Assembly (NCBI RefSeq): GCF_030936135.1
Contig: NC_082598.1
Coordinates: 50,622,347-50,686,346 of the forward strand
DNA from: Gavia stellata
Lineage: Eukaryota; Chordata; Aves; Gaviiformes; Gaviidae
Direction of reading: 5' to 3'
DNA: 64,000 nt
Shown: positions 51,801 to 61,480 of the stretch, in pieces
Layout of the letters: each line of letters starts with the position of its first letter
Position numbering within the stretch: position 1 is the first letter of the stretch
Notes under the pieces: generated by a model
Database searches by the model: none
What the model was told of the DNA's origin: nothing
Seen by the model: only the letters and a program-made list of their open reading frames with translations
Made by a program: the position numbers and the translations under genes

Positions 51801-54800
51801 GGCCGGTACGAGCCAGCCACCGGCCGGTACGAGCCAGCCGCAGCCTGAGCTTTTGCTGGGATGCTACAGCCGAGGCGGGTCTCCTAGCTTGACGATGCGC
51901 ATGGAGATCTCCAAGGCCCTATTGGGAGTACCCGTGGCAGCTACGTTTGCCGTTGCGGAGCTGCTAAAAGCCACGGATTTCCAAGGTGGTCCTTGGCCGG
52001 GGCACGGATGTTGCTCTCCAACGGAGGCTGGCATCGCCAAAATAAAAAGCCGAGCCCCATGGCTTAGAAGGGGTCAGATTTCTGCTCCATGTTAGCTAAG
52101 TCCACACTCTGAATATACAGTTTAAAACCACTTTGAGCTGTAGTTCGGACTCGGAAGAACTAAGCACTCAATTACAGATGTTGGTTTTTTGTCTGATTTA
52201 CTGATTATCAGTTTCCACAATGATGTTATGCACAAGCACAGTACTAGCATATGCTGCCATTGTGCCAAATCTGAGAACCCGCATGCAGGGTTTCCACATG
52301 CTGGGAAAGGAGATTTCGGGCAGATACAGCAGGGAGAGGTGCTGCTGCCACCAACATAAAGCTTCTAGGCCCCTGAAGCCCAGCTTTCCACTCAAGTGCT
52401 ATAAGCAGCTGAGAAGATGAGAACCCTTTCCCACGAGCCAGTGACTGAAAAATCACAGGTGGACTGAAATGTCAGGTTGCCTGCAATACTTTGAGAGGTG
52501 CTGCATCCCGAAACAGTTCTACCAGATCATCCCACTGGTCCACAACTTAATTCCTCCCTAGATGATACCTGGAAGAACAAGGCTGTGGCCCAAGCCCACT
52601 TGCCATGGAACTTTGTGTAAAGTTATGCCCACAGGGCGTGGGGATGGACTTGCTGGGAATCCTTCACGGTGAAGGCATCTGCCCTCAGCTCATGGCAGCA
52701 GTGGGACATAAGTGTACAGATCAGTTTAGGGCCATATATGAAGGTTCTGTGTGAGTATAGGTGTTCTGTATGTATATGCATTTAAATACTGCTTGTCAAA
52801 GGATGGTTTTCAGCGGAATTTGAAAGTGCATCAAATGGTCATGTTTCTTCTCTCTTTTTTTCCCCTTTGTTTTTTCAAAAGGAGTCTTCAGGGAATTTTG
52901 GATGAAGAATGTGATCATATCATTGAGAGCCTGGACATGGACTTCACGGTAAGACATTATTGTGCCATTCAGACGCCATGCATGTACTCAGGCAAGACAA
53001 TGTCCCACTGTAAACGACACAACTTGTCTGTAAACTTAAGCTAGTAAGAGCGCTCTGTCAGGCCCTACAGAAAGAAAGAAAGATAGATGTAGCACATATA
53101 TATCTGTCATATATAGATATGGCATCCAATGTTTTCATTTATTTGCATAGATAATGGAAGAAGGAGGTTCCATGGTTGCTGTTGAACTTAAAAAAGATGG
53201 TGCCAACATTCCTGTCACTAAGTATAACAGGTCAGTTTTATTTTTATTTTTCTTATGCTGTTGTCATGTTGTGAGTGTGTGAAATACCATATCTATACCC
53301 ATCCCCATATGCTCTTAGAAAATATTGAACATCAGCATCGTGCCGTTGGTCTTGCTCCAGCAGGTTGCATGCTTTCAGTTCTTGCTGTATGTGCTGCGTA
53401 TGTGCCAGACATCAGCAGTTTGTGCTGCAGTGGATAAGAAGGGGATCCTTGGACACCCTGGCATCTGCATATACAGAGATGCCTGACCTTATCAAGGAAG
53501 TTCCTAACAAATGTATAAAGTACCCCTGAACAATATTTTCAGGGAAATATGGACAACTTGTCTGGGAAATCCAGCTGTAGGTGCACCTCTATAAGGTTTT
53601 TTTTTACAAGCAAAATGTTTCCTGCTTAGTTACGTATATGGAATGTATCTTGTATATAACAGAGGAGGAGCAATCTGTCAATAAGGTATTGTGTCAATGT
53701 TAACTTCAGAGGACGGGGGACAGAGAGAAATTCTGTGGCCTGAGTTATGCATATGATCTGAGGACCTACAGGGATGCATGAAAGGGCTCTTTAAGAAGCT
53801 TGGAGCATAGTGTTTACATTGAGTTGATTGTACAACTACAATGTCACTAAAGGTATCCCCATCACAAATAGAGAGAAGAGGGAGACTGTACTGATTAGCA
53901 GCTGTGCAAATATTTATTTTGATTTCAGGGTAATTCTTGGACGTTCGTTTGGAGTTTTGCTGAATTTACACCATTTAGGTCTGCTAGGTTCCATCTTAAT
54001 AGTGAAGTGTCTGATAGGATTTCATTGGAGAGGTCACATGAAGTACAAGGAGTATCATCAAAATGAATCCATGTTGGCCAGCATTCTCTTTTATTTGTGA
54101 TGATCCTCCCCCCTTATTCAGTGAATAAATAATGGCCAGTGATGACTGCTCTCAGTAAAGACTGAGTCTTTATAGTAGAGCGGGTCATACGGAATAAAAG
54201 AATAAGGAATAAAGTTCTTTATAATTCTCCTTTTAAAAAAGCACCTATTGCATTGCTTGTTTGATTCAAAATATCTTTGCAGGAAGGAATTTGTTGACTT
54301 GTATGTGAATTATGTGTTCAATGAATCGATACGGAAGCCATTTGAGGACTTTATGCAAGGGTTTTTAAGAGGCTGCCCAGCTAGACAGTGGAAGATGTTT
54401 CTCCCTGTAGAGCTCCAGATTGTTCTCCAGGGACACACAAAATTTGACTGGCATCTGCTGGAAAAGGTATGGGATACAAGCACACTGTACTTCTGCTACA
54501 TCTGCTGAGCATAAGCTCTTTCTGACCTGTTCTTCTGTTGAGTGCGTAGGTCATGAACAGAAAAACAGAAGCTCAAGGGACTTTCTCTTTTCTTGATATG
54601 TGTTGTTTTGAGTCTGTTTCTAATTTACATCAGTCACAAGAATAAAGGGGACTAAAAATCAAGTCGTAGCTCAAGGATTGTTACAAAAATCTTTGAAAAA
54701 CAAATGAACAAGCAGATTGCAGAGGTTAAGAGGATTTGAATATCTATGAACAGGATTATAAAATTTATTGGATAAACTGTTGTTGCTTTAAATAAAAATG

Positions 54801-55790
54801 GAAATAGTTAGGATTAACTGGCCAGTTTTATTTTTATCTCTTCGACAGAATGTGACATACAGCCAGTATAAAAAGTCAGATCGAACCATCAGGAATTTTT
54901 GGACTGTGTTTCACAAACTCCCAGAAGAAAAAAAGAAACTGTTTCTTGGTAATATATCAGGCATTTTAAACTTTTCATCGCCCTTTTCTCTCCCTCACAA
55001 CACACATTTTAGATGCTTGCACATAAAAATACTATAGTTCCAAAGTGCTTTTTGACATTTTTCCCCCCCGCCACATTTTCTAGTGAAAGCCATGAAGAAG
55101 TGACACAAAGAATTGCACAGACACAGTTCTGACCCTTTTCACATCCCTTGAGGCTTGCCCGAGTGCATCTGACTTCCTTGAACCTTGCAATTACTTTATC
55201 CTTTACTTTTGTGGTTATCAGTTGTTGGTCAGAGGCCTCAACTTGTGTGAGCAGACTATGCTGATGTCAGCATTTCAGCTTTCTCAAAGAATCGCAGAAG
55301 CTAGCTAGTCCTTTTTAAATGTAGAAGGTCAAACCTAGCCTGGCCTTTCTCATCCACAAAGTCTATATAAGTAAAAGAGCACTTATAGTTATGAATCAGC
55401 AAGAGACTTTATTATATTCAGGTACAAATTCAACAATAAAAAAAATTGGCTTATGGAAATAGCTGTATTTTTACACTAATTTTCCCTCATGATTTTCATC
55501 CTCTGATAACATTATCTTGTTTATTTTTTTAAATTTGCTAACTTGTTTTTGTTTTTCTTTTTCCCCTTTGTTCAGCTTTTTTGTCAGGATCTGATCGAAT
55601 CCCTGGCCATGGAGTGGAACATTTTAAATTTTCTATTGCAGATCCTCAAGCAGAAAATCCAGATGAGTGCTATCCTTTTGCCAATACCTGCAACTACATT
55701 TTGTTCCTCCCCAGATACAGCAGTAAAAGAATACTCAAGAAAAAGTTGCTTTATGCCACAGAGCATAATGAAAGTTTTGGCTTGTGCTAA
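36444..55790 (+). CDS. HERC5: Small HERC family E3 ubiquitin/ISG15-type ligase, HERC5-like
   Basis: Exons: 36444-36522, 37555-37687, 38365-38441, 39015-39236, 40025-40116, 40714-40844, 41625-41770, 42086-42162, 42477-42571, 43785-43844, 44388-44490, 44652-44835, 45168-45346, 46500-46598, 47803-47907, 47981-48103, 51320-51460, 51555-51721, 52882-52948, 53151-53230, 54283-54466, 54849-54948, 55576-55790. All are GT-AG with matching phases and give 952 residues (human HERC5 1024). A basic N-terminus is followed by RCC1-type repeats up to about residue 350 (GGELFTWGQN, VYSWGKNDFGQLGLG, CTFGAGEAGQLGH, VYSFGSG), a helical linker (IFSSEACINGSFL), and a HECT domain from residue 636 (VSFVGEAGVDEGGL). 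The catalytic cysteine is in NTCNYILFLP, about residue 920. The RCC1 part resembles HERC5 more than HERC6 or HERC3, and PYURF adjacency agrees. Mammalian HERC5 attaches ISG15 and is antiviral; activity here is inferred. The N-terminus is about 60 residues shorter and the segment before HECT shorter than in human. Confidence 0.9.
47908..47980 (+). other. HERC5: 73-bp intron of the HERC5-like gene
   Basis: The donor GTAAGT at 47908 and acceptor ctacag at 47975-47980 bound a 73-bp intron. Reading through keeps an open frame (47791-48177) but ends in phase 1, incompatible with the phase-0 HECT exon at 51320. Splicing switches to the frame encoding LVRRERLLQDIWTHLN and ends AAG|, which joins VSFVGEAG exactly where HERC proteins read VRRNHLIEDVL...VSF. 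This decides the model. The predicted protein lacks about 25 residues found here in mammals. Confidence 0.75.
49084..49115 (+). repeat. 16-bp tandem duplication
   Basis: Two perfect adjacent copies of ccccaaccaacagctg lie in HERC5 intron 16. It looks like a recent slippage or duplication event. Confidence 0.9.
49991..49996 (-). terminator. PIGY: Candidate PYURF/PIGY polyadenylation signal
   Basis: The plus strand reads tttatt, i.e. AATAAA on the minus strand, about 455 nt past the PIGY stop codon. No closer AATAAA is visible, so this would give one mRNA carrying both ORFs. Confidence 0.45.
50449..50664 (-). CDS. PIGY: PIG-Y, GPI-GlcNAc transferase subunit
   Basis: PIG-Y is a small ER membrane subunit of the GPI-N-acetylglucosaminyltransferase complex, which starts GPI-anchor synthesis. 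The 71-residue product from ATG 50664 is nearly the mammalian protein: LPSLPTLTVLVPLLSLAG forms the first membrane segment and LLLPVTIPVYVFFHL the second, with the ending WTWMGIKLFRHN. An in-frame ATG at 50679 would add five residues (MAGGG); 50664 is chosen because it gives the known length and has G at -3. It lies 48 nt after the PYURF stop, in the same frame and uninterrupted by introns. As in mammals, where one transcript carries both ORFs, PIG-Y is expected to be translated as the downstream cistron. Confidence 0.96.
   Translation of the reverse strand: MLPSLPTLTVLVPLLSLAGLFYSASVDETFPQGCTSTNSLCFYSLLLPVTIPVYVFFHLWTWMGIKLFRHN
50713..51182 (-). CDS. PYURF: PreY/PYURF, mitochondrial Trm112-like protein, two exons
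   Basis: Exons on the minus strand are 51182-51028 and 50854-50713, joined CTGAG|GTATGAT, giving 98 residues (human 114). The conserved core reads LLRFLVCPLSKRPLRYDEATNELVNEELGIAYPIIDGIPNMIPEAAR in overlapping segments, the Trm112/UPF0434 fold hallmark. The first ~30 residues are Arg/Ala/Gly-rich without acidic residues, fitting a mitochondrial presequence. In mammals this protein stabilises mitochondrial methyltransferases needed for complex I assembly and coenzyme Q synthesis. The ATG at 51182 has a GCCATG context. It is antisense inside HERC5 intron 16, and its start codon is only 138 bp from the first HECT exon. Confidence 0.96.
50900..51480. promoter_or_regulatory. PYURF: CpG island at PYURF 5' end, spanning HERC5 exon 17
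   Basis: Very CpG-rich DNA covers PYURF exon 1 and extends over HERC5 exon 17 (51320-51460), and exon 18 is still GC-rich. Minus-strand transcription of PYURF/PIGY should begin between about 51183 and 51320. CpG islands are often bidirectional, so short plus-strand transcripts entering the HECT exons are possible, but no first exon for one can be proved from sequence. Confidence 0.7.
51705..51848 (+). repeat. HERC5: 21-bp tandem array carrying serial in-phase 5' splice sites (HERC5 exon 18 end)
   Basis: Six full 21-bp units start at 51705, 51726, 51747, 51768, 51789 and 51810, followed by an 18-nt partial unit ending in TGA (51846-51848). Each full unit encodes EPA(A/T)GRY-like residues and contains ggcc(g/a)|gtacgag. 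The homologous HERC exon ends at the first donor (exon end 51721), and exon 19 at 52882 continues SLQGILDEE as in family members. Donors recur after 51742, 51763, 51784, 51805 and 51826. Because 21 is a multiple of three, every donor joins exon 19 in frame, adding 0 to 5 copies of YEPAAGR. The fourth unit is variant (cca|gtacgag, Gln for Arg). Read-through of all units reaches the TGA. Confidence 0.85.
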
Positions 55791-58700
55791 CTCTTGGTCA
55801 GGAGCACTTTAAAGCAAAAATAAGAAAAACAAGTCTTTGTTTCACTTGTCATATTTTTCTCTTAGTAACTCCAATTTACTGGTTTCTACCCTGCCTTATT
55901 TTTACTGCACTTTAGAAACACTTGAGCATGTGTATTCACTGAGATTTTATATTGATCATAAAAATAAGCTTAGACCAGATACCTGATGGTTCGATTATAA
56001 AGTTAGGGAAGAAGAATCCTATTTAACACGCTTCCAAGAAGCAAGCTGATAACCAAGTTTGTTTACATATATGTCCATCCTGTCTGCACTGTGTTGGTCT
56101 TTTTTAGTTGGGATTCTGTGATTTGTACATTACCAAACATACAGCCAGTATATGCTAAGCAGTCATCGCTGCAAGAGGAAGCTAGGGTAAGGTTTTCATC
56201 TGTATTAGTTAAGGATTCTCTTGGGGAGCAGCTAATGCTAAGGAGGCATGTTCCTGCAAACTGTGAATTGCAGGGGCAGCCTGTGCTCACCTGAAAATGG
56301 CCTTTGACTTACCTGAGCGAAGTTCTTAGGATGAGGATTTGATCATTCCTAGACTTTGTCAAAAACTGTATTTGTGAAGCATTAAAGGACTTTTTATTAT
56401 TTAGTGTGATAACACTGTGATATTTGTCATGTTTCTTTATATCTTCTAAGGAGATGTTTGGCAATTGAATAAACCAAAACTTGAGGCTTGCAGAACAACT
56501 CTGTCTACAGAACCCTTTGGACATGAGGCTTGCAGGGCTGCTGGAACCTCATTGTCGAAACAGTGCATAGCACTGGCAGGATATTGACAACATCAGGCAG
56601 GATGTAAAGGCAGGATGTGTATTCTTCTGTATATTTTGCTTTGTGTAAAAATACATAGAGAGAAAGACAATCATTTTTCAGCAGTCCTCTCTTTCCTTTG
56701 GTGTGTTAAATGTGTCAGTGGACATACGTATGTAAAGACGACTTTTACTGTGTTGAATTAAATGATGATTGATTAAATCTGCACACCTGTAGTTGGGTTC
56801 TTCATTCATTATGTAGCTGCCTATGTGTGACGGTGTATCTGTTTTCTGTCCTTGATACGGGGAAGCCATTCACAAGAGGAGTCAAAGGCTGATGTAAGTG
56901 CATTTCAAATAGATGGACTGCATAGGCTGAACAAGTCAAGGTCTTTCACACTTGGTGCAGAATATGCTTTAGATGAATGTAAAAATTGAGAGTGAGAAGA
57001 AGACAGCAATTTTTACCTCCTGTTCTGTCTTGACTTTGTGTTGGTATCACATGCACACCCTCTTAGACCAGGGAGACCGCCTCTTTGAAATGCCAGTAAA
57101 TTATATAAACCTTTTTTAGAAGTGACTGTTAGGCTAGTGCTTTTTTTTTTTCTTTAGGAAAGTAAACATTTCCTAGGAAAGACATAGGCATTATTTATGA
57201 ATTTCCAGTTCAGTAAAAAGGACATTGTTACATATTAAGAAAGAGAAAGCTTCCTTTTAAGTTACAGTATAGTAATTAGTAAAGAAAAACTTCAAGCACT
57301 CACCTTAAGCGCCAGTGCGGTACAGAAAAGCAGGTGGCACAGCACTGGTGACGGGAAGAAGAGAATTAGCGCCCCGGAGGATGCCAGCTGCCAGCCAAGG
57401 GGAGTGAGGGGACATGGCCTGCACAGAGCTAACCCCCAGCCCCCTTGCCTGCCTGGGACAGATGGGACTCCACAGGGACGCTTGCACCCTCTGGGAAAGG
57501 CACCACCCTGCTGCCGGTGTGTTTTTGTGGAAAGAAGGAACTGGCAGAAGCCCAAGCTGTTGTCCCTGTTGAGCTGGAGGGTCCCCATCCCACGCCTGGC
57601 TGATGCGGCTGCACCATCACAGCTGTCTGTCGTGGCAGCTGAGCCTGCTGCTCTTCGCCAGCCTGCTCCTGGCCGCTTGTTTCCTTTTTCATGTTTTTCT
57701 AAGCTTCCGTTAGGGCTTGGAAATCCAGAGTGATATTCTGTGCTGTGCAAGGGTACAAAAGATGTATTCTGTTTGCATTTCAAAATAACCCATTAGAGAT
57801 TAAATGATAATAGGTTTATTTAGAGCCTGAAGGAATTTCCTTCTCATCATGTCTGATGCAACGTCACATGGGAGATTAAAGCCCAGAGTAACTTTCAAGG
57901 CTATTTTTAATTTGTCCTCAAATAAGCCCTACTTTTATTAAAAAAAAAAACAAACACAAACCTTCAGAGGGAGCAGAGTAGAGCGCTCCTCTGTCATTTT
58001 CTGAAATTAATTTGAGCACCAAGCCGTGTCTACATTTTCTCAAGCAGTGCTTATTATAAAATATGCAGAGGAATACAATGAGCCTTGCACTCAGCTATGA
58101 GTTTAAAAGGCCTTACAGAGGCAGCGAAACCATATTGAACCTGCAGCAGGAATTTTTTTTAGACCACTCATCTGATTTGAATGTCACCTGTAGCAAAGTG
58201 CAAGAGCCTGGCAGAGCAGCTGATGTAAGCAGGGTGGATCTGGGGCAGCCAGGACACCCCTGCAGCTTGCAAGCCATGAGAAACAAAGGAGGTAGCCTGG
58301 TGAAGTGTGTTAGGGGTGAGCTTCGTGCTGGATTTGCTGCAGAGGACACCACACAGAAATACCGCTTCCACAGGAGGTAGTGGGACTTTGCCTTGGCTGT
58401 CTAATCCCCAGCTGAGCCCCTCTGAAAAGCTCTTCCCTAACATGGGAAGGGCAGGTGAAAGCTGCCACCCTGTCTTCCTTTGTGGAGATAACTCTAATGA
58501 ATAATAACTTGGATTACCACAACATTCAGGAGACCTCACCACATGCTTGCCCATGTGGTTCTTGGCACTGGACTGCTGTTCAGCTGCCTGGGGGAGAAGA
58601 GAGGTGCTTTGGAACTCAGGATGAGCTGCAGATTTTGGCATCTCTGGATATCTTCAGACCTGATCTCTGCATGACCTAACCCACCAAGGAAATGGTGAGC

Positions 58701-60400
58701 TACATGTTCTTCTGAAGAAGGTCCAACCTTGCCATGGGCCTGCCTAGGGCAGCCCTTAGCCAGCAGGGAGATGTGGACTCCAGCCTGACCACCTCCAGGT
58801 GAAGACCCAGGGGCTCTTAGGAAGAAATCTGCAGAGTCAGCGGCCTCCAGAGGGAGCTGTGCACAGCGGAGTGCAGGGACACAAACAAAATGGGTTTATT
58901 TTGGTGTCTTTATTTAATTTTATCCATTTATGAAGGACCAGCCTCGAAAGTTCTCCACGAACCTGAAATGCAGCAGTTAGAAATTGGTTTAAGCAAGAGA
59001 GTCCTGGCTCCCTCGGACAAATTGCAGGCTTTGCTTTCTCATCTACTTTTTTTTTTTGCTTTTCTGTGTGTACCTTCCCCTCGTTCATTACTCAACCAGA
59101 AAAAAACACAGGAAACCGAACATAAAGGGAAATGCTGACTATTTTGCAAAGGTCTCCAAATGATGAAATAAATAAACCAAAAACAAACCAAGGAAATATT
59201 TTTTCCTCTACACTCTCAGATATTATAGAAGCTGCTTTAACACTGGTTAAGTAAAAGCTGTTACGTCACAGGTGTAATTTTACACTAGAGAGTAGCTCTT
59301 TTTATGCTAAACATGCATGATCTATGCAAATACAGGTGAATTTTTATTCAATACATGACACATTGCATGCTAAGTACACAAAGACTGCAAACTGCCAGAG
59401 ATGTAGCATAAGGGAGATGAATACTGTGGGCACTGGACTTGCTTTAGGGACCTCCTTCCCCCTCCTTCCCCCACCCCAAGCCCTTGCAAACTCTCTGTGG
59501 TTTGCTCAAATATTGACTGTCATTTTGATGGTCGGAGTGGGATCCAGCTTGTGCATTGCCCTCGCGGCATGCAGAGTCTTTTTCTAATGGATGGCATCAA
59601 AATCAGAAAATGAGTACTCTGGAGTTATATAATTGCTTGCTCATCGGCCTCTTTTTTTTTCCCTCTTTCTCCCAACAGATATTTATACTTTGACCACAAA
59701 TATTTTCCTAAGGTTGAAGCTTTGTATAAAATGAGTTCCTAAACAAGCCAGCCTGTCAGGTGCCCTAGAGGCCATGTAAAATGCAAGATGAAAAGCAGGA
59801 GAGTGGAAAGGAACTAACTATTGTTATTAATAAGTGGTATTTCATGCTTAACAAAACCAAGAGAGTAATTTTAAACAACGGAAAGCTGGCTTTCCCTCAA
59901 GACCTTCATTTAGACTAGCTTAAATTCTAGAATATTTGCATATGCTTAACTTTACCCATTTATTTCTATTGTCTTTAGGGCAGCTACTGATCTCCTTAGC
60001 TCCTAAGACTTGCCAAATCTCTGCAGTCACAACCCTTGGCCGCGGTTTGCGGCAAGAGCTGGTTATCCATAGCGCTCGGTCTTTGGCAGCAGCCTCAGCT
60101 TCCGTGGCATTTCCCCATCAGCAGGAACGCGGGCATGCGGGCTGACTGCAAGGAGCTCTGACCCCAAGCAGGGCCGTGGCTTCGGGGAAAGGAGATTCCC
60201 TGAACAGACCTTCCTGGGGGACGAGGCAGAAATGGCAACACAACATCCCCGAGGAAGCGTCGTCCACCCCCTGCCCCCAGCAGCAGGCTATAGTCACTGC
60301 CAGACGCCAGCAGGCCGGGGAGCCCCGGAGGACCGGCTGACTCCCTCCTCACCGCTGCTTCCGCCAGGCGGGCCAGGCAAACCCTCAGCACCGGGAGTCG
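55791..60400. other. 3' UTR of the HERC5-like gene, then intergenic DNA without recognised genes
   Basis: After the HERC5 stop at 55788-55790 comes AT-rich DNA with a candidate AATAAA at 56468. A GC-rich block at about 57300-57700 has open frames on both strands (up to 163 codons) but no domain or splice-consistent chain. The rest shows only A or T runs. No transposon family is recognised. Confidence 0.7.
56468..56473 (+). terminator. HERC5: Candidate HERC5 polyadenylation signal (AATAAA)
   Basis: First canonical AATAAA after the HERC5 stop codon, about 680 nt downstream. An ATTAAA variant at 56381-56386 is an alternative. No other gene on this strand could own them. Confidence 0.5.
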
Positions 60401-61480
60401 GGCCTAGCCCGGCCTGAGCGAGCCTCGGCAGCCGCCCGCGCAGGCAGCGCCAGCCTGAAGCAGCCTGTCACGCTGCCTCAGGCCCGGCCCGCCGCCGGCC
60501 GGTGTCGTGGGCTCTTCGGGCGGTGAATGCCCCGCGCGGGGGCCTTCCCGCACCCACCCCACGGGCCCGGGGAAAGCGCTGAGACGGCTGAGGACGAGAG
60601 GCGGGGGACAAGCGGGACCCGCTGCCACCGACCGCCGGCGGAGACCCGCGGACTGACAGAGCGCCCCGCCCCGCGGGGGGCGGGGCGAGGCGCAGCGCCC
60701 GCCGCCGATTTGTGCTCCGGGGCCGACCCCGCACCTTCTATTGGCCGTCCTCAGCCGTCACTCCCGCCGGCGGCGGCGGTATCAGGGGGCTGGACTTCCT
60801 CGTTGCCGTGGCGGCAGCGGCGGGGCTGGCGGCAGGTGAGCGGCGGGGAGCGCAGCTGCGGCGGCCGGGGCACGGGGCGGGGGGGGGGGGGTTGGCGGTA
60901 GCCTCTGGCAGCCGCTCGCCCCGGGCGCCCTGCCCCGCGCGGCGCGGTCAGAGCCCCGCCGGGGTGCGCCCGAGCCCTGAACCGTTGCGCTAGGGTCGGG
61001 CCTGGCCCGGCGCGGCGAGTGCCGGCGGAGGGAGAGCCCAGCTCCCTGGCGGGGCCGCCGGTAGAGCTGCTGCCGGTGCTCGTACCGAAACGGTGTGTGG
61101 GGGAGAGGGGGCAAAATGCAACAGCGGCAGCGCGAGGGTGCGCGTAGCAGCGCGGCGGCATGGCGGAGCCCCGCGGCCCCGCCGCCCTCCCTGGCGCAGG
61201 ACGCGCGTCCCCGGGCGGGGCCTCCCGGGCCGGTGCGCGGAGCCGGGGGTGGCAGCGGGGCTGCGGCAGGAGCCGGGCGGCCTTGATGCTGAATCAGCTT
61301 GCGGGGTGGGCAGGGGTTGCTGCCGTGGGGTGCCGGCGCGGCGGGGGGGGGGGGCGGGCAGCGGGTGCCCCAGGCCGCTGCTGTCGGTCCCTGGCGCCGG
61401 GGGCTCGGTGTCCCCGCCGGGCTCGCTGGAAAGGCCGGTCTGGGTGTGGGCAGCAGCAGCAGTAAGCACGGAAGCCAAGC
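60400..61480 (+). promoter_or_regulatory. CpG-island promoter and probable non-coding first exon of the next gene
   Basis: A 1.1-kb CpG-dense block carries GC-boxes (ccccgcggggggcggggcg near 60670), an inverted CCAAT box (attgg, 60740-60744) and, about 95 bp further on, a strong plus-strand donor ggcag|gtgagc with exon end 60835. This arrangement suggests transcription to the right from about 60770-60800 with a short 5' UTR exon. In human, HERC3 follows HERC5 and PYURF/PIGY, so HERC3 is the first candidate, but no coding exon of it lies in the window. Confidence 0.6.

Noticed and set aside
50698-52095. 465-codon plus-strand open frame
   Set aside because: It runs antisense to PYURF, then through HECT exons 17-18 and their introns in the wrong frame. 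The 21-bp array is open in more than one frame, and the region is GC-rich. No domain is seen.
36444-55790. Assignment as HERC3, HERC4 or HERC6
   Set aside because: The RCC1 strings GGELFTWGQN, YSWGKN, TFGAG...GQLGHNSTRNEL and the basic first exon resemble HERC5 most, and PYURF lies beside HERC5 in human. A tree is still needed, since bird small HERC genes may predate the HERC5/HERC6 split.
57292-57783. 163-codon minus-strand open frame in a GC-rich block
   Set aside because: No domain, no exon chain, and an equally open plus strand; it may be a non-coding transcript or chance.
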